This document shows positions 15,802 to 24,670 of a DNA stretch of 64,000 nt, piece by piece; positions within the stretch are counted from its first letter, which is position 1, and each line of letters begins with the position of its first letter. Below the pieces are notes generated by a model. It saw only the letters and a program-made list of their open reading frames with translations. It made no database searches and was not told the DNA's origin. The translations under genes and the position numbers were made by a program. Source of the DNA: Candidatus Dormiibacterota bacterium (GTDB lineage: Bacteria > Chloroflexota > Dormibacteria > Aeolococcales > Aeolococcaceae); contig PMOL01000006.1 in NCBI GenBank assembly GCA_003162415.1, positions 15,866-79,865 on the forward strand, written 5' to 3'.

Positions 15802-16311
15802 TTGGATGGCCCGAGACTGAGCATCGACAAACGCCCGAACGTGGAGTCGGGAGACGACCTGAACGCTGCGCTGCTGCGGAGCGCGGTGAACCGTGTGTCG
15901 CGCCGGCTCCGGCCGACTGCTGCGGCCGGGACCCTGACAACGACCGAGGTCGACATCCTCGTTGCCGCGGAACGACAGGGACCGATTCGCCTTTCTGATC
16001 TTGCGAACTTCGCCGGCCTCAACCCGACGATGCTCTCGCGCCTCATTCCGAAACTGGAATCGGCCGGTCTTGTGCGTCGCATCCGCGACGGGGTCGATAA
16101 GCGCGTCTGTCGCGTGACCGCGACGCCCAAAGGGAGCCGGCTGCTCGATCGGATCCGCTCGGAACGGAACGATGCGCTGTCCCGACGGCTCCGGGATCTC
16201 GATGCGAGTGACCGTGCCACCCTCGCACTCGCGCTTCCCATCCTGGAGGACCTGGCGGAGCGACTCCGTTCTGGATGGGCCGCGAGCGACGAGCGACCGC
16301 CGACTCGATGA
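15802..16311 (+). CDS. MarR-family transcriptional regulator
   Basis: 169 residues from TTG 15802; GTG at 15844 is an alternative. The winged helix is seen as LTTTEVDILVAAERQGPIRL, SDLANFAGLNPTMLSRLIPK and a wing GVDKRVCRVTATPKG. The gene overlaps the downstream MFS exporter by ATGA, so it probably regulates that exporter and itself in response to a toxic substrate. AT-rich TTATATAC at about 15773-15780 may be part of its promoter. Confidence 0.82.
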   Translation: MDGPRLSIDKRPNVESGDDLNAALLRSAVNRVSRRLRPTAAAGTLTTTEVDILVAAERQGPIRLSDLANFAGLNPTMLSRLIPKLESAGLVRRIRDGVDKRVCRVTATPKGSRLLDRIRSERNDALSRRLRDLDASDRATLALALPILEDLAERLRSGWAASDERPPTR

Positions 16312-17606
16312 CCGGCCTGATGGCGATCAGTCGCCGAACATTCTCCGCACTCGCAATACCAAACTTCCGGCGGTTCTTCTTTGGGCAGAGCACGTCACTC
16401 GTCGGGACATGGATGCAGTCCGTCGCTCAGTCCTGGCTGGTGTTCACGGTCACCCATTCGCCCACCGCGATCGGATTCGTGCTGGCACTGCAGACGCTTC
16501 CCGTACTACTCCTCGCGCCATATGGCGGGGTCATCGCGGATCGAGTCGACAAGCGTCGCTTCCTGATCGTCCTGCAGTCGCTCATGGGAGTCCAGGCGCT
16601 TGTGCTCGGGATCCTCGTTGTCACGCACAGCGTGATGTTCTGGGAGATCTGCGTGCTTGCGATGGTGCTCGGCCTCAACAACTGCTTCGAGAACCCTGCA
16701 CGCCAGGCGTTCATGCTCGAGATGGTCGGTCCCGCTCATGTCCGCAACGCGGTCAGCCTCAATTCCACGATGGTAAACGCAGCGCGAGCCGTCGGTCCGG
16801 CGGTGGCCGGGCTGCTCATCGCGACGGTGGGCGTCGGCGTGTGTTTCCTCATCAACGCCGTGAGCTTTGTTGCGGTCGTCTACTCGCTCACGTCGATGGA
16901 TCCGAAGGCTCTCAAGCCGAGCCCGCCCGCTCAGCGCGCAAAGGGCCAGCTGCGCGAGGGCCTTCGCTACGTCGCGGGAGAGCCGCTGCTCTGGGTGCCG
17001 CTCGTCATGGCGGGGATCGTCGGCACGCTGGCCTACGAATTCCAGGTGACGTTGCCCGTGGTGGCAAAGCAGACCTTTGGTGGCAATGCGGCGACGTATG
17101 GATTTCTCACCGCCGCCATGGGGTTCGGCGCCGTCTTCGGCGGGCTGTTCACCGCAACGCGGGGTCGGACCGGGCTTCGCACCATGACGTTCGCCGCCGC
17201 CGGTTTCGGCCTTGCGATGCTCTGCGTCGCGCTCGCGCCGACGCTGGCGATCGGCTTCGTCGCGATGGCGGTGACGGGATTTGCAGCGATCTGCTTCATG
17301 TCCACCGGCAATGCGACGCTCCAACTCGAGGCAACCCCGTCGATGCGCGGTCGCGTGATGTCACTCTGGGCTGTCGGATTCATGGGTTCGACACCGATCG
17401 GTGGTCCACTCGTGGGCTGGGTGGTGGAGGTGGCAGGTGCGCGGAGTGGTCTGGCGGTCGGCGGATTGTCATGCCTCGTCGCCGCCGTGATCGGCGTCGT
17501 TGCGATGAGGAAGCTCAACAGGCGCCGAGCCGCCAGGGCGATGTCGCCCGGCGTCGAGGAGGCCCTTGACTCACTCAGACCGTTGGTGACCGCGGAGACG
17601 GACTGA
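16308..17606 (+). CDS. MFS exporter (MFS_3/EntS-like)
   Basis: 432 residues with about 12 membrane segments. Features of the MFS_3 group include the N-terminal ALAIPNFRRFFFGQSTSLVG and the pattern VAQSWLVFTVTHSPTAIGFV. Loop 2-3 reads GVIADRVDKRRFLI, and NPARQAFMLEMV is typical of siderophore/drug exporters of the EntS type. The ATG overlaps the MarR stop. Inner-membrane proton-driven efflux is expected; the substrate is unknown. Confidence 0.87.
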   Translation: MTGLMAISRRTFSALAIPNFRRFFFGQSTSLVGTWMQSVAQSWLVFTVTHSPTAIGFVLALQTLPVLLLAPYGGVIADRVDKRRFLIVLQSLMGVQALVLGILVVTHSVMFWEICVLAMVLGLNNCFENPARQAFMLEMVGPAHVRNAVSLNSTMVNAARAVGPAVAGLLIATVGVGVCFLINAVSFVAVVYSLTSMDPKALKPSPPAQRAKGQLREGLRYVAGEPLLWVPLVMAGIVGTLAYEFQVTLPVVAKQTFGGNAATYGFLTAAMGFGAVFGGLFTATRGRTGLRTMTFAAAGFGLAMLCVALAPTLAIGFVAMAVTGFAAICFMSTGNATLQLEATPSMRGRVMSLWAVGFMGSTPIGGPLVGWVVEVAGARSGLAVGGLSCLVAAVIGVVAMRKLNRRRAARAMSPGVEEALDSLRPLVTAETD

Positions 17607-17621
17607 GGACTCCAGTCCCCG

Positions 17622-18506
17622 TTAGACCGGAGGCGGGGCCGGCGCTCCCAGGTAGTAGCCCTGCGCGCATTCGACGCCCAGGGATTTCAGCGTCTGCATC
17701 TCCTCGACAGTCTCGACTCCTTCGGCGATCAGATGAGCACCGATCTGCGAGGCGAACCCGACCAGCGCCGCTGTGAGCGCCTGCTTGACCGCGTCAGCCT
17801 CGATATCGCGGGTCAGCGACAGGTCGAGCTTCATGAACTCGGGCAGCAGCTTGACGATGTGCATGAAGCTGGCGAACCCGGTCCCCAGGTCATCGATCGC
17901 CAGCCGGACGCCGCGCGCGCGAAACTGGTCGATGGCACGCTTGAGCTCGTCGTAATCCTCGACGGCGGAGTGCTCGGTGACCTCGACTACCAGGGGCTCG
18001 CCGTCCAGGCTCTGGAGAAGCGCGGCGAAACCTTGACTGAGCAGTGTTTTCGGCGAGACGTTGACTGACAGATACGTGCCCGTGGGCAGACGATGCCGGC
18101 TCTTGATCGCAGAGCGAATCGCGTGCATCTCCAGCTCAGGTCCAAGGCCGGCGGCGTCGGCTTCCGCAAACCACTGATCCGGTGGCCGGAGTGGGTCGAG
18201 CTGGAAGCGGGACAGTGCCTCGTATCCGCGGGTTGCACCGGTGCGGAGATCCACGATCGGCTGATACACCGCGACCAGGCGGCGATACTCGAACGCCATC
18301 CGGACCCGCGTCAGCCGCGCGCTGAGAAACCGCAGATCCTGCGCCTCGGCGGCCGCACGGGTTTCTCGCTCGGCGATCTCGCCCTCGTACGCATGGAGCC
18401 GTCGGGCGAAGGTGAGATCGAGTGGTTTGCGACGGTGGGTCCGGCTCGACGCCCGCGGCGGGCGCTCATGCCTCTGGTCGAGGCCACGAACCGATAACTC
18501 CTGCAT
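17622..18506 (-). CDS. Stand-alone EAL-domain cyclic-di-GMP phosphodiesterase
   Basis: The start at 18506 (MQELSVRGLDQRHERPPRAS) is preferred over a GTG 12 codons upstream. About 294 residues: a charged helical N-terminus (1-75), then the EAL domain. Catalytic motifs are kept: YEALSR, NVSPKTL, EVTEHSAVEDY, DDLGTG, KLDLSL, AEGVETVEE and QGYYLG. The metal- and substrate-binding residues therefore look intact and it should degrade c-di-GMP. No GGDEF or sensory domain and no membrane segment are present, so input must come from elsewhere. Confidence 0.88.
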   Translation of the reverse strand: MQELSVRGLDQRHERPPRASSRTHRRKPLDLTFARRLHAYEGEIAERETRAAAEAQDLRFLSARLTRVRMAFEYRRLVAVYQPIVDLRTGATRGYEALSRFQLDPLRPPDQWFAEADAAGLGPELEMHAIRSAIKSRHRLPTGTYLSVNVSPKTLLSQGFAALLQSLDGEPLVVEVTEHSAVEDYDELKRAIDQFRARGVRLAIDDLGTGFASFMHIVKLLPEFMKLDLSLTRDIEADAVKQALTAALVGFASQIGAHLIAEGVETVEEMQTLKSLGVECAQGYYLGAPAPPPV

Positions 18507-18816
18507 ATCTTTCCTATCCCCGGGATGGCGCCGCAAGTGCACTGCTAACGATGTGCATGCTGCGATGCAGACGGCCGGTGACGACGCGGTGTCGGTTCAC
18601 TCGTTACCTCGCCGCATCGTGGCCCACGACATCACCACATCGGCTGGCTGGGTGTGACGAGATCGACCGGCGCAGAGGCTGCAGGGGGCGCCGCGGTAGA
18701 CGCATGATCACCTGCATGGAGGACGGGTCGGTTGGGGTGATCGGGCGTGACCCTGAGCTGGCTGCCGTTTCGCCGGCACCATGAAGGGCGTCCTGTCAGA
18801 TGGTTAGAGTCGACCG
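18507..18816. other. Gap with a possible AAA/LuxR N-terminal stub
   Basis: Nothing firm lies here. At 18716-18784 a 22-residue frame reads MEDGSVGVIGRDPELAAVSP plus two residues. GRDPELAAV resembles the first conserved piece of large AAA/LuxR-type regulators (V-G-R-D-x-E-L), so it may be a remnant. A weak promoter for the gene at 18817 may also be inside. Confidence 0.25.
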
Positions 18817-19095
18817 GTGATCGGAGACATGGTTGAGGTCATCGTCGATGCGGGGACCGGCAGCGCGAGAACGTTCGAGGTCTCGGCGACACGTGCCGGC
18901 AGGCGCGTCGAGGTGACCACTGCACGCGGCATCGTCGAGGTGGCCGAACTCACTCGCAGTGGGAACCCGGTGCGTGTGGGCCGTTTCATGGCGACCCGCG
19001 TGATCGCAATTGTCGAGCACCCCGCATCTGACAACAAAGCCGGACAGGAGCGCCGCAGAAGCAGGCGAGTGGAGCAGGAGGAAACGCTCCTCTGA
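18817..19095 (+). CDS. Hypothetical protein, 92 aa
   Basis: Starts GTG at 18817, or ATG at 18829 (MVEVIVDAGTGSARTFEVSA). The middle is beta-rich (RRVEVTTARGIVEVAELTRS, RVGRFMATRVIAIVEHP) and the C-terminus is charged (RRRSRRVEQEETLL). Codon use and composition look genuine. No family recognised. It may be a small DNA-binding or scaffold protein but nothing in the sequence proves this. Confidence 0.5.
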   Translation: MIGDMVEVIVDAGTGSARTFEVSATRAGRRVEVTTARGIVEVAELTRSGNPVRVGRFMATRVIAIVEHPASDNKAGQERRRSRRVEQEETLL

Positions 19096-19125
19096 CCCAT
19101 GCGGTGCCGCGGACCTGCGTGTCAG

Positions 19126-20163
19126 TTACGAGGTCGCCGGTCCTCGCCACAGGTCGATGCCGCTCTCGACCGCGTATTGATCGATCTCCGCGAGCTCGTC
19201 CGCGGAGAACTCAGGATGGTCGAGGGCTTTGACGTTCTGTTCGAGCTGGTCGACGCTGGATGCGCCGATGACCACAGACGTGACCCGCGGGTCCCGTAAC
19301 GCCCAGGCGAGGGCCATCTGAGCGAGGCTCTGGCCGCGCCGTTCCGCGATGGAGCTGAGTGCCCTCACGTGAGCCAGGATGTCGTCGCTGAGCATGTTCT
19401 CGCTGAGTGACGAGTTCTCGCGAGCGCGTGAGTCCTCGGGGATGCCGTGGAGGTACCGGTCGGTCAGGACCCCCTGCGCCAAGGGCGAGAACGCGATGCA
19501 GCCCACTCCCTCGGTGCCGAGCACGTCGAGGAGACCGTGCTCGATCCAGCGGTTGAGCATCGAGTACGACGGCTGGTGGATGAGGAGAGGAGTGCCGAGG
19601 CTTCGCAGGATCGCGATCGCTTCAGCGGTTCGCTTGTCCGAATAGGAAGAGATTCCAACGTAGAGCGCCTTGCCCTGCTGAACTGCGGAGTGCAGGGCAC
19701 CGAGCGTTTCCTCGAGGGGGGTGTTGGGGTCGAAACGATGGTGATAGAAGATGTCGACGTAGTCGACGCCGAGGCGTTGCAGGCTCTGGTCGAGGCTGGC
19801 CAGAAGGTACTTGCGAGAGCCAAGGTCGCCATACGGACCGGGCCACATATCCCACCCGGCTTTCGTCGATATGACCAGCTGATCGCGGTACCCGCGAAAG
19901 TCGCTGCGCAGGATCCGGCCGAAATTGGCTTCGGCGCTCCCATACGGCGGACCGTAGTTGTTGGCCAGGTCGAAGTGGGTGACGCCAAGGTCGAACGCAC
20001 GACGGAGGATGGCGCGCTGGCGGTCGACAGAGCGATCGTCGCCGAAGTTGTGCCACAGGCCCAGCGACATGGCGGGGAGGAGGATGCCGCTGCGCCCGCA
20101 GCGGCGGTAGCTCATTGCTGAATAACGGTCGTCGGCAGGGTGGTAGTCGGTTGGCTCAGTCAC
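19126..20163 (-). CDS. Aldo/keto reductase, YghZ/GPR-like (possible L-glyceraldehyde-3-phosphate reductase type)
   Basis: 345 residues. It starts with SYRRCGRSGILLPAMSLGLW, has FDLANNYGPPYGSAEANFG with catalytic Asp/Tyr, ISTKAGWDMWPGPYGDLGSR with Lys, and DIFYHHRFDPNTPLEET with His, all typical of the AKR14/Kv-beta-like group. The WPGPYGDxGSRK stretch is characteristic of YghZ-type enzymes. It diverges from a LacI regulator and its promoter region is shared with the GTAAGCGCTTAC operators, so it may belong to the same sugar regulon. Activity on sugar phosphates or methylglyoxal is known for relatives. Confidence 0.88.
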   Translation of the reverse strand: MTEPTDYHPADDRYSAMSYRRCGRSGILLPAMSLGLWHNFGDDRSVDRQRAILRRAFDLGVTHFDLANNYGPPYGSAEANFGRILRSDFRGYRDQLVISTKAGWDMWPGPYGDLGSRKYLLASLDQSLQRLGVDYVDIFYHHRFDPNTPLEETLGALHSAVQQGKALYVGISSYSDKRTAEAIAILRSLGTPLLIHQPSYSMLNRWIEHGLLDVLGTEGVGCIAFSPLAQGVLTDRYLHGIPEDSRARENSSLSENMLSDDILAHVRALSSIAERRGQSLAQMALAWALRDPRVTSVVIGASSVDQLEQNVKALDHPEFSADELAEIDQYAVESGIDLWRGPATS

Positions 20164-20246
20164 CGCTCGATTTTCGCTGGTCGGGTCTCATCTTGGGAAA
20201 CCCCCTTGCAGAGCGAGGCGGGGAGGGCTATCATCCCGCCCAGTCT

Positions 20247-20272
20247 GTAAGCGCTTACTCGTAAGCGCTTAC
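20247..20272. promoter_or_regulatory. Double LacI-family operator
   Basis: The perfect palindrome GTAAGCGCTTAC occurs twice, at 20247-20258 and 20261-20272, with centres 14 bases apart, just upstream of the LacI-family gene and between it and the divergent aldo/keto reductase. The central CG step and 12-base symmetry match LacI/GalR-type operators. Confidence 0.82.
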
Positions 20273-20313
20273 AGGGAAACTCGACGTCCCAGGCACTGGA
20301 GGCGCCAGCCCTC

Positions 20314-21402
20314 ATGACGGAAGCAAAGCGGTCGAAGGGAACGCTGACGATCTACGACGTCGCCCGTCTGGCCGGCGTCTCGATCGCGTCGGTGTCGCGG
20401 GTCCTCAACGGCCAGGGGACGCCTCGCCCGGAGACACGGGAGCGCGTGATGCGAGCGGTGGGGGAGCTCAGCTTTGTTCCAGACGCGTCGGCCCGGGCAC
20501 TCTCCAACGGTCTCAAGGAGGTGGTGGGGGTCGTCTTCCGCCGCGGCGGGGAGGCGACCTTCGAGGATGAGGACGAAAGCCTGCTCTTCATCGATGGCAT
20601 CAACCGCGGCGTTGAGGTTGCCGCTCAGCGGCGGAGCTACGACGTCCTGGTGAGCTCGGTCGGAGTCCACGACTCGCATGCGTCCACTCGGATCGCCGGC
20701 GTCGCCGGCAAATCGGACGGCATCATCCTCCACGACCGGATGCTGTCAGCGGTCGGCATCGCTCGCCTGGCGGAGATGATCCCGATCGTCACCCTGGCGG
20801 GCAGCCCGACCCGCGCCTCGGTAAACGTCGGCTGCGACAACGACTCCGGCATGCGAGCCCTGGTCAACCACCTCGCCGGTGACCATGGCTATCGTCACCT
20901 CGCCTATCTTTCCGGGCACGCCGACAGCCCGGACAACCGAGCCCGGGCCCGGGTGTTCGAAGCGGCTGCCACAGCCGTGGGCGCCCAGATCCAGACCGGA
21001 CCGGATTGGCAGGGGAACTACAGCGCCTCGGGTGGGGCCCAGGTGATCGCCTCCCTGCTCGCCCGGGGTGGCGCCCTGCCCCGCGCGATCGTGTGCGCGA
21101 ACGATCAGACCGCACTCGGGGTGATTCACGCCCTCGCCCGACAGGGCTTGAGGGTGCCCGACGATGTCGCCGTCACCGGCTTTGACGACGTGCCGGTCGC
21201 CCGTCATCTCCATCCGTCGCTCACGACCATCCGGCAGCCCATCGAGCAGATGGGCGCCACCGCCTTCGAGGTCCTCTACTCGAGGATCAGCGGGCAGGGC
21301 GGCGAATCCAACATCGTCCTGCCGGTTCGACTCATGCTCCGCGAGAGCTGCGGTTGCGCACCGGCCTCGCCGGTCACGCCCTCGCTTGGGGTCGGCGGCT
21401 AG
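20314..21402 (+). CDS. LacI-family transcriptional regulator of the saccharide locus
   Basis: 362 residues. The N-terminal helix-turn-helix and hinge are TIYDVARLAGVSIASVSRVL then NGQGTPRPETRERV and ARALSNGLK. The rest is a periplasmic-binding-protein-like sugar domain (IPIVTLAGSP, GHADSPDNRARARVF, CANDQTALGVIHALARQGLR, GFDDVPVARHLHPSLTTIRQ). It ends ESCGCAP, a common LacI tail. It is followed 2 bases later by the first permease gene, so regulator and importer form one operon with the GH3 enzyme. A beta-glucoside effector is inferred from that context. Confidence 0.92.
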   Translation: MTEAKRSKGTLTIYDVARLAGVSIASVSRVLNGQGTPRPETRERVMRAVGELSFVPDASARALSNGLKEVVGVVFRRGGEATFEDEDESLLFIDGINRGVEVAAQRRSYDVLVSSVGVHDSHASTRIAGVAGKSDGIILHDRMLSAVGIARLAEMIPIVTLAGSPTRASVNVGCDNDSGMRALVNHLAGDHGYRHLAYLSGHADSPDNRARARVFEAAATAVGAQIQTGPDWQGNYSASGGAQVIASLLARGGALPRAIVCANDQTALGVIHALARQGLRVPDDVAVTGFDDVPVARHLHPSLTTIRQPIEQMGATAFEVLYSRISGQGGESNIVLPVRLMLRESCGCAPASPVTPSLGVGG

Positions 21403-21404
21403 CC

Positions 21405-22397
21405 ATGCGGGCGTTACTCCGTCGTCTGGGCGTGTACCTCCTCGCTGCCTGGGTTGCGATCACGGTCAGCTTCCTGCTCCCGAGGGCGGTCCCCGGCAAC
21501 CCGGTCGCCGGCGCCATCGCACGCGCTCAGTCGTCCGGCATTTGCAATTCCTTCTGCGTCAAGGCCATCGAGGAGCAACTGGGCTTCAATGTCCACACCA
21601 GCCTCTGGGTGCAGTACGTGCAGTACCTGGGGAACCTCGTGCACGGGAACCTCGGCTTCTCGTGGTCGGAGAACGCGCAAGTGACGAGCCTGATCGTCTC
21701 GTATCTGCCATGGACGCTGGGGCTGCTTGGCGTTGCAACCATCATGAGCTTTGTCGTCGGCACGCTGATCGGTGTCGTCATGGCCTGGCGGCGCGGGTCC
21801 TGGCTGGACTGGTTGATGCCCGCCGCGACCTTCTTTCAAGCGATTCCGTACTTCTTTCTCGCTTTGGTCCTGGTGCTGATTTTCGGGGAGACCGGAAGCT
21901 TGCTCAAGTGGTTCCCGAGCCTGTATGGGTTCGACATCTACGGCGTCGACCCGGGCATGAACCTGCCGTACATCGCCAGCATCCTCGGGCACGCCGTGCT
22001 GCCGGCTTTGACCGTGATCCTCGCATCGATGGGCGGATTCATCCTGTCAATGCGCAACCAGATGGTCACCACCATGGATGAGGACTTCGTCCTGGTCGCA
22101 CGAGCCAAAGGCTTGCGCACCGGAAAGGTCGTCTGGTATGCGGCGCGAAATGCGCTGTTGCCATGCGTGTCGAACTTCTCGGTGGCGATCAGCATCGTCG
22201 TCGCCGGGCAGATTTTAGTCGAAATTGTCTTCAACTACCCGGGGATTGGCTATCACCTCTACGGCGCACTCGGGGCACTGGACTACACGCTGGTCCAGGG
22301 AATCTTCGTCGTGATCACGCTCGTCGTCCTCGCCGCAAACCTGCTCGCGGATGTGGTCTACGTACTGATCGACCCGCGGGCTCGGCAGGAGGCCTGA
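21405..22397 (+). CDS. Opp/Dpp-type ABC transporter permease (OppB-like)
   Basis: The start at ATG 21405 (MRALLRRLGVYLLAAWVAIT) is just after the LacI stop. 330 residues with the classic OppB N-terminus (VSFLLPRAVPGNPV), five to six membrane segments, and the EAA loop EDFVLVARAKGLRTGKVVWY then ARNALLPCVSN. In this context the system probably imports oligosaccharides rather than peptides, as known for related Opp-type importers near beta-glucosidases. Confidence 0.9.
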   Translation: MRALLRRLGVYLLAAWVAITVSFLLPRAVPGNPVAGAIARAQSSGICNSFCVKAIEEQLGFNVHTSLWVQYVQYLGNLVHGNLGFSWSENAQVTSLIVSYLPWTLGLLGVATIMSFVVGTLIGVVMAWRRGSWLDWLMPAATFFQAIPYFFLALVLVLIFGETGSLLKWFPSLYGFDIYGVDPGMNLPYIASILGHAVLPALTVILASMGGFILSMRNQMVTTMDEDFVLVARAKGLRTGKVVWYAARNALLPCVSNFSVAISIVVAGQILVEIVFNYPGIGYHLYGALGALDYTLVQGIFVVITLVVLAANLLADVVYVLIDPRARQEA

Positions 22398-22400
22398 CCG

Positions 22401-23504
22401 ATGGCACTCAACACGACCATTCTCAGCGAGCCAAATCCGCCCGCCGGCGCGGCAGCGGGGACCCCCCGAGCATTGCGCTTGCCGCGCTCGCCCAAGGTGA
22501 TTGCCGGTCTCGTCATCCTCGTGGTGTTCGCGGTGGTCGCCGTGATCGGTGCCTGGATCGCGCCGTACTCCCCAAATCTCACGAACGAAAGCTGGGTGCA
22601 GCACGTCTTGGTCGCGGGCACAGGTCCGGGGACGCATATCAAGGCTGACTACTACCCACTCCCGCTGCCGCCATCGGGCGCCCATTGGCTGGGCACCACC
22701 GTCTTTGCACAGGACGTCTGGTCGCAGCTCCTGGTGTCAACCCAGGCCACGGTCGCGGTTGGACTGCTTGCCGCCGCGATCTCCACGGCGCTCTCGATCA
22801 TCGTCGGTGTCACCGCCGGCTACCTCGGCGGCGGCGCCGACGAGGGTCTCTCATTGGTGGGCAATGTCTTTCTCGCCATCCCCGGCCTTCCCCTGCTCAT
22901 CGTGCTGGCCGACTACGTACCAGCGGCGGGCACCAGCATCTTCCTGGTGAGCCTCATCATCGCCATCACCGCCTGGGCGTACAGCTCACGGGTGCTGAGG
23001 GCGCAGACCCTCTCGTTGCGGAATCGGGATTTCGTGGAGGCCGCACGCGTTTCGGGCGAGGGGAGGGTTCGCATCATCATCGTCGAGATCCTGCCGAACC
23101 TCATCCCAATCGTGGCCGCGTCGTTTCTCTTCACGACGCTGTACGCAATCGGCGCCTACGTTGCCATCTCGTTCCTCGGCCTCGCCGGGTCACCGACATC
23201 GTCGCCACCAGGTCTCTGGAACTGGGGGTACATGCTCCGGGAAACATTTGCGAACGACGCGGTGCGCGGTGGGTGGTGGTGGTGGTGGGCGCCTCCGGGC
23301 CTGTGTATTGCCCTGCTCGGCACCGGCTTGGCCTTGCTCAACTTCGGCATCGACGAATTCGTCAATCCCCGGCTTCGGGTCGCCGGACTGTCTCGGAAGG
23401 CTGCGCGCAGGCTGGGCATCAGCCGCCGGCCAAAGCTTGGCCTCACGCCCGTGGTACGCCGGAACGTGATTAACGTCACCAGCGCCGAGTCGAGGACGCC
23501 ATGA
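22401..23504 (+). CDS. Opp/Dpp-type ABC transporter permease (OppC-like)
   Basis: 367 residues. The OppC pattern is clear: IAGLVILVVFAVVAVIGAWI followed by APYSPN, HWLGTTVFAQDVWSQLLVST, and the EAA loop NRDFVEAARVSGEGRVRIII. Between the last helices is a run of five tryptophans (GGWWWWWAPPG) encoded by a TGG repeat. It is 3 bases downstream of the OppB-like gene and overlaps the ATPase gene by ATGA. Partner of the 21405 permease in the inner membrane. Confidence 0.9.
   Translation: MALNTTILSEPNPPAGAAAGTPRALRLPRSPKVIAGLVILVVFAVVAVIGAWIAPYSPNLTNESWVQHVLVAGTGPGTHIKADYYPLPLPPSGAHWLGTTVFAQDVWSQLLVSTQATVAVGLLAAAISTALSIIVGVTAGYLGGGADEGLSLVGNVFLAIPGLPLLIVLADYVPAAGTSIFLVSLIIAITAWAYSSRVLRAQTLSLRNRDFVEAARVSGEGRVRIIIVEILPNLIPIVAASFLFTTLYAIGAYVAISFLGLAGSPTSSPPGLWNWGYMLRETFANDAVRGGWWWWWAPPGLCIALLGTGLALLNFGIDEFVNPRLRVAGLSRKAARRLGISRRPKLGLTPVVRRNVINVTSAESRTP
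23268..23289 (+). repeat. GGT/TGG tandem run, potential G-quadruplex, inside the OppC-like gene
   Basis: Six to seven closely spaced GG or GGG tracts separated by single T residues encode Gly-Gly-Trp x5. Such a run can form a two-layer G-quadruplex on the coding strand and is also prone to replication slippage. Confidence 0.5.
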
Positions 23505-24670
23505 GCCTCCCAGGCGCGAGCGCCATGACAAGCCCGGGAAGCCTGGCTGCGCCTGGGGCCGCTCCCGATCGGGGTGTGGATCCGGTGCTCGAGATCCGAG
23601 GGCTGTGCGTCGACTACGGCTTCGGCGACGACGCAGCGCACGCGGTGGCCGATTGCGATCTCACGCTCGGACGCGGCCGCGTCCTCGGTCTCGCCGGAGA
23701 GAGCGGCAGCGGCAAATCGACGCTAGCGATGGCCGCGATCCGTCTGCTCCGCTCGCCGGGGGTCATCACCGGCGGCGAAGTGCTCTTCCATCCCAGGCCC
23801 GCGTCGGATGGCGAGCCGGCGACAACCCTGGATCTGCTGGCGGCAGGTGAGCAGGAGCTCCGAGCCATCCGATGGTCGGAGATCGCGATCGTTCTGCAGA
23901 GTGCGTTGAACGCTCTCAACCCGGTGAGCACGATCGGCGCGCAGTTTGACGAGCTGCTGGCCACCCACCGTCCCGGGCTTGGCCGAGCCTCGAGGCGAGA
24001 CCGGGCCGGGGATCTGCTTGAGCTGGTTGGAATGACCCCGGACCGGCTGCGCAGCTATCCCCACGAGATGTCAGGTGGCATGCGCCAGCGGGCGATGATC
24101 GCAATGGCGCTCGCGCTGGATCCCCAGGTCATGATCCTCGACGAGCCCACGACTGCTCTCGACGTGGTGACCCAGCGCGAGATCCTCGAGGAGTTGATGG
24201 GATTGCGCGACCGGCTGGGTTTCGCCGCCCTCTTCATCACGCACGACCTCTCGCTGCTCGTCGAGTTTGCTGACGACATCGCGGTGATGTATGCCGGCCG
24301 GCTGATGGAGCGGGCGCCGGCGGCGTCGCTGTTTCGGTCGCCCCGTCTCCCATACACGTACGGCCTGCTCCACTGCTTCCCGCCGATGCACGGGGAGCGC
24401 CACCGAATGGACGGTATTCCGGGTTCGCCGCCCGACCTGAGGGACCTCCCGCCAGGATGCGCGTTCCATCCGCGCTGCCAGTGGGCGATTCCCCGATGCC
24501 GCCAGGATGTGCCAAAACTCGAGCCGTTGACAGGATCGCATCGGGAGGTTGCGTGCTGGCTCCATCGAGACAACGCAACAGCTCCACCTGAACTGATGCG
24601 TCCGGATCCCGCGGTGGCGCAGCCCCGCACTGCAGCGGTCAGCGATACGAGCGCGGAGAGAGCTGTATGA
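23501..24670 (+). CDS. Opp-type ABC transporter ATPase (OppD-like)
   Basis: 389 residues. Walker A GESGSGKST, Q-loop IVLQSALNALNPV, signature MSGGMRQRAMIAMAL, Walker B VMILDEPTTALDVV and the H-loop FITHDLSLL are all present. The C-terminal oligo_HPY extension (PGCAFHPRCQWAIPRCR) is typical of OppD/DppD. ATGA overlaps exist at both ends with neighbouring genes. It pairs with the ATPase at 24667 to energise the importer. Confidence 0.92.
   Translation: MSLPGASAMTSPGSLAAPGAAPDRGVDPVLEIRGLCVDYGFGDDAAHAVADCDLTLGRGRVLGLAGESGSGKSTLAMAAIRLLRSPGVITGGEVLFHPRPASDGEPATTLDLLAAGEQELRAIRWSEIAIVLQSALNALNPVSTIGAQFDELLATHRPGLGRASRRDRAGDLLELVGMTPDRLRSYPHEMSGGMRQRAMIAMALALDPQVMILDEPTTALDVVTQREILEELMGLRDRLGFAALFITHDLSLLVEFADDIAVMYAGRLMERAPAASLFRSPRLPYTYGLLHCFPPMHGERHRMDGIPGSPPDLRDLPPGCAFHPRCQWAIPRCRQDVPKLEPLTGSHREVACWLHRDNATAPPELMRPDPAVAQPRTAAVSDTSAERAV

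Noticed and set aside
16172-17569. Long plus-strand frame overlapping the MFS exporter gene
   Set aside because: The other frame encodes a normal MFS protein with membrane segments; this one is Arg/His-rich with no pattern.
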